A DNA stretch of 5,304 nucleotides, taken from NCBI GenBank assembly GCA_029883965.1, contig JAOUIN010000167.1, forward strand, positions 1-5,304, given 5' to 3'. Every line of letters starts with the position of its first letter. Position 1 is the stretch's first letter. This document shows positions 5,174-5,304 of this stretch, in pieces. Source of the DNA: Betaproteobacteria bacterium (GTDB lineage Bacteria; Pseudomonadota; Gammaproteobacteria; Burkholderiales; SG8-41). The position numbers were made by a program, and so were the translations under genes. Under the pieces are notes generated by a model. It searched no databases. It was not told where the DNA came from and saw nothing but the letters and a program-made list of their open reading frames with translations.

Positions 5174-5304
5174 TCAGGCGCGTAATTCGCCGCGATCGTG
5201 AAATTGATCCAGCGCGTCAGGATTGGCGAGTGCTTCCACGTTTTTCACCGGCAGACCGTGCACGATATTGCGCACCGCGAGCTCAACGATTTTCCCGCTC
5301 TTGG
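5174..5304 (-). CDS. aacS: Acyl-CoA synthetase C-terminal end, probably acetoacetyl-CoA synthetase (partial)
   Basis: Only the last 42 codons and the TGA stop (5176-5174) are in the window; the gene enters from the right edge. The peptide begins KSGKIVELAVRNIVHG, carrying the SGK motif of the C-terminal domain of AMP-forming acyl-CoA synthetases, whose Lys contacts the adenylate. It continues with PVKNVEALANPDALDQF and ends shortly after. The order 'SGK-vE-avr-ivhG-pVkN-ealaNPeaL' fits my memory of acetoacetyl-CoA synthetase (acetoacetate activation in ketone body/PHB-related metabolism) better than acetyl-CoA synthetase, whose SGKIMRRILR stretch differs. With so little sequence the exact substrate is tentative. 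It reads in the same direction as the glycine-zipper gene, 138 bp upstream of it, with no terminator visible between them, so some read-through is possible. Confidence 0.7.
   Translation of the reverse strand, partial: KSGKIVELAVRNIVHGLPVKNVEALANPDALDQFHDRGELRA

Noticed and set aside
1..5304. Mobile elements, CRISPR arrays, tRNA or rRNA genes, toxin or defence systems
   Set aside because: No transposase or integrase reading, no spaced repeat arrays, and no tRNA-like cloverleaf or rRNA sequence was recognised; all long frames are accounted for by conserved housekeeping and copper genes.

Overview
The window looks like chromosomal DNA of a GC-rich proteobacterium, most likely a betaproteobacterium. 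The evidence is the divergent rluD/bamD pair (the same neighbourhood is known from E. coli and other beta/gammaproteobacteria), the BamD outer-membrane lipoprotein (so a Gram-negative cell), the high-GC codon use, and a membrane-anchored glycine-zipper protein with a CxxCG motif. The genus cannot be read from the sequence.

Layout. Positions 1-624 (minus) hold the first 208 codons of rluD, a 23S rRNA pseudouridine synthase that runs off the left edge. Its 5' end overlaps by 7 bases the divergent bamD (618-1457, plus), which encodes an essential part of the outer-membrane protein assembly (BAM) complex. bamD converges with a three-gene copper operon on the minus strand, read copA (4216-2009), copZ (1980-1774), csoR (1787-1476). 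These encode a P1B-type Cu(I)-exporting ATPase, a small Cu(I) chaperone and a CsoR-family Cu(I)-sensing repressor. A perfect 7-3-7 palindrome, ATACCCC-ATG-GGGGTAT (4228-4244), lies on the -10 and spacer of the copA promoter and is the obvious CsoR operator, so the operon should be self-regulated: copper releases CsoR, and CopA with CopZ removes the metal from the cytoplasm.

Right of the operon, a 183-bp AT-rich gap (4217-4399) carries the copA promoter, a 7-bp inverted repeat of unknown role and a clear rho-independent terminator. The terminator ends the next minus-strand gene (5035-4400), a 211-aa inner-membrane-anchored glycine-zipper protein. Its 138-bp upstream region is dense with symmetric elements: a perfect CRP-type site, a GTAAC-N5-GTAAC direct repeat and two short palindromes. 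The last 131 bases (5174-5304, minus) are the C-terminal end of an acyl-CoA synthetase, probably acetoacetyl-CoA synthetase.

Nothing here is clearly a new system. The most interesting points are regulatory: two perfect TATAAT boxes placed exactly 6 bases before the start codons of bamD and copA, which predicts leaderless or nearly leaderless mRNAs; the CsoR operator on one of them; and the crowded promoter of the glycine-zipper gene.
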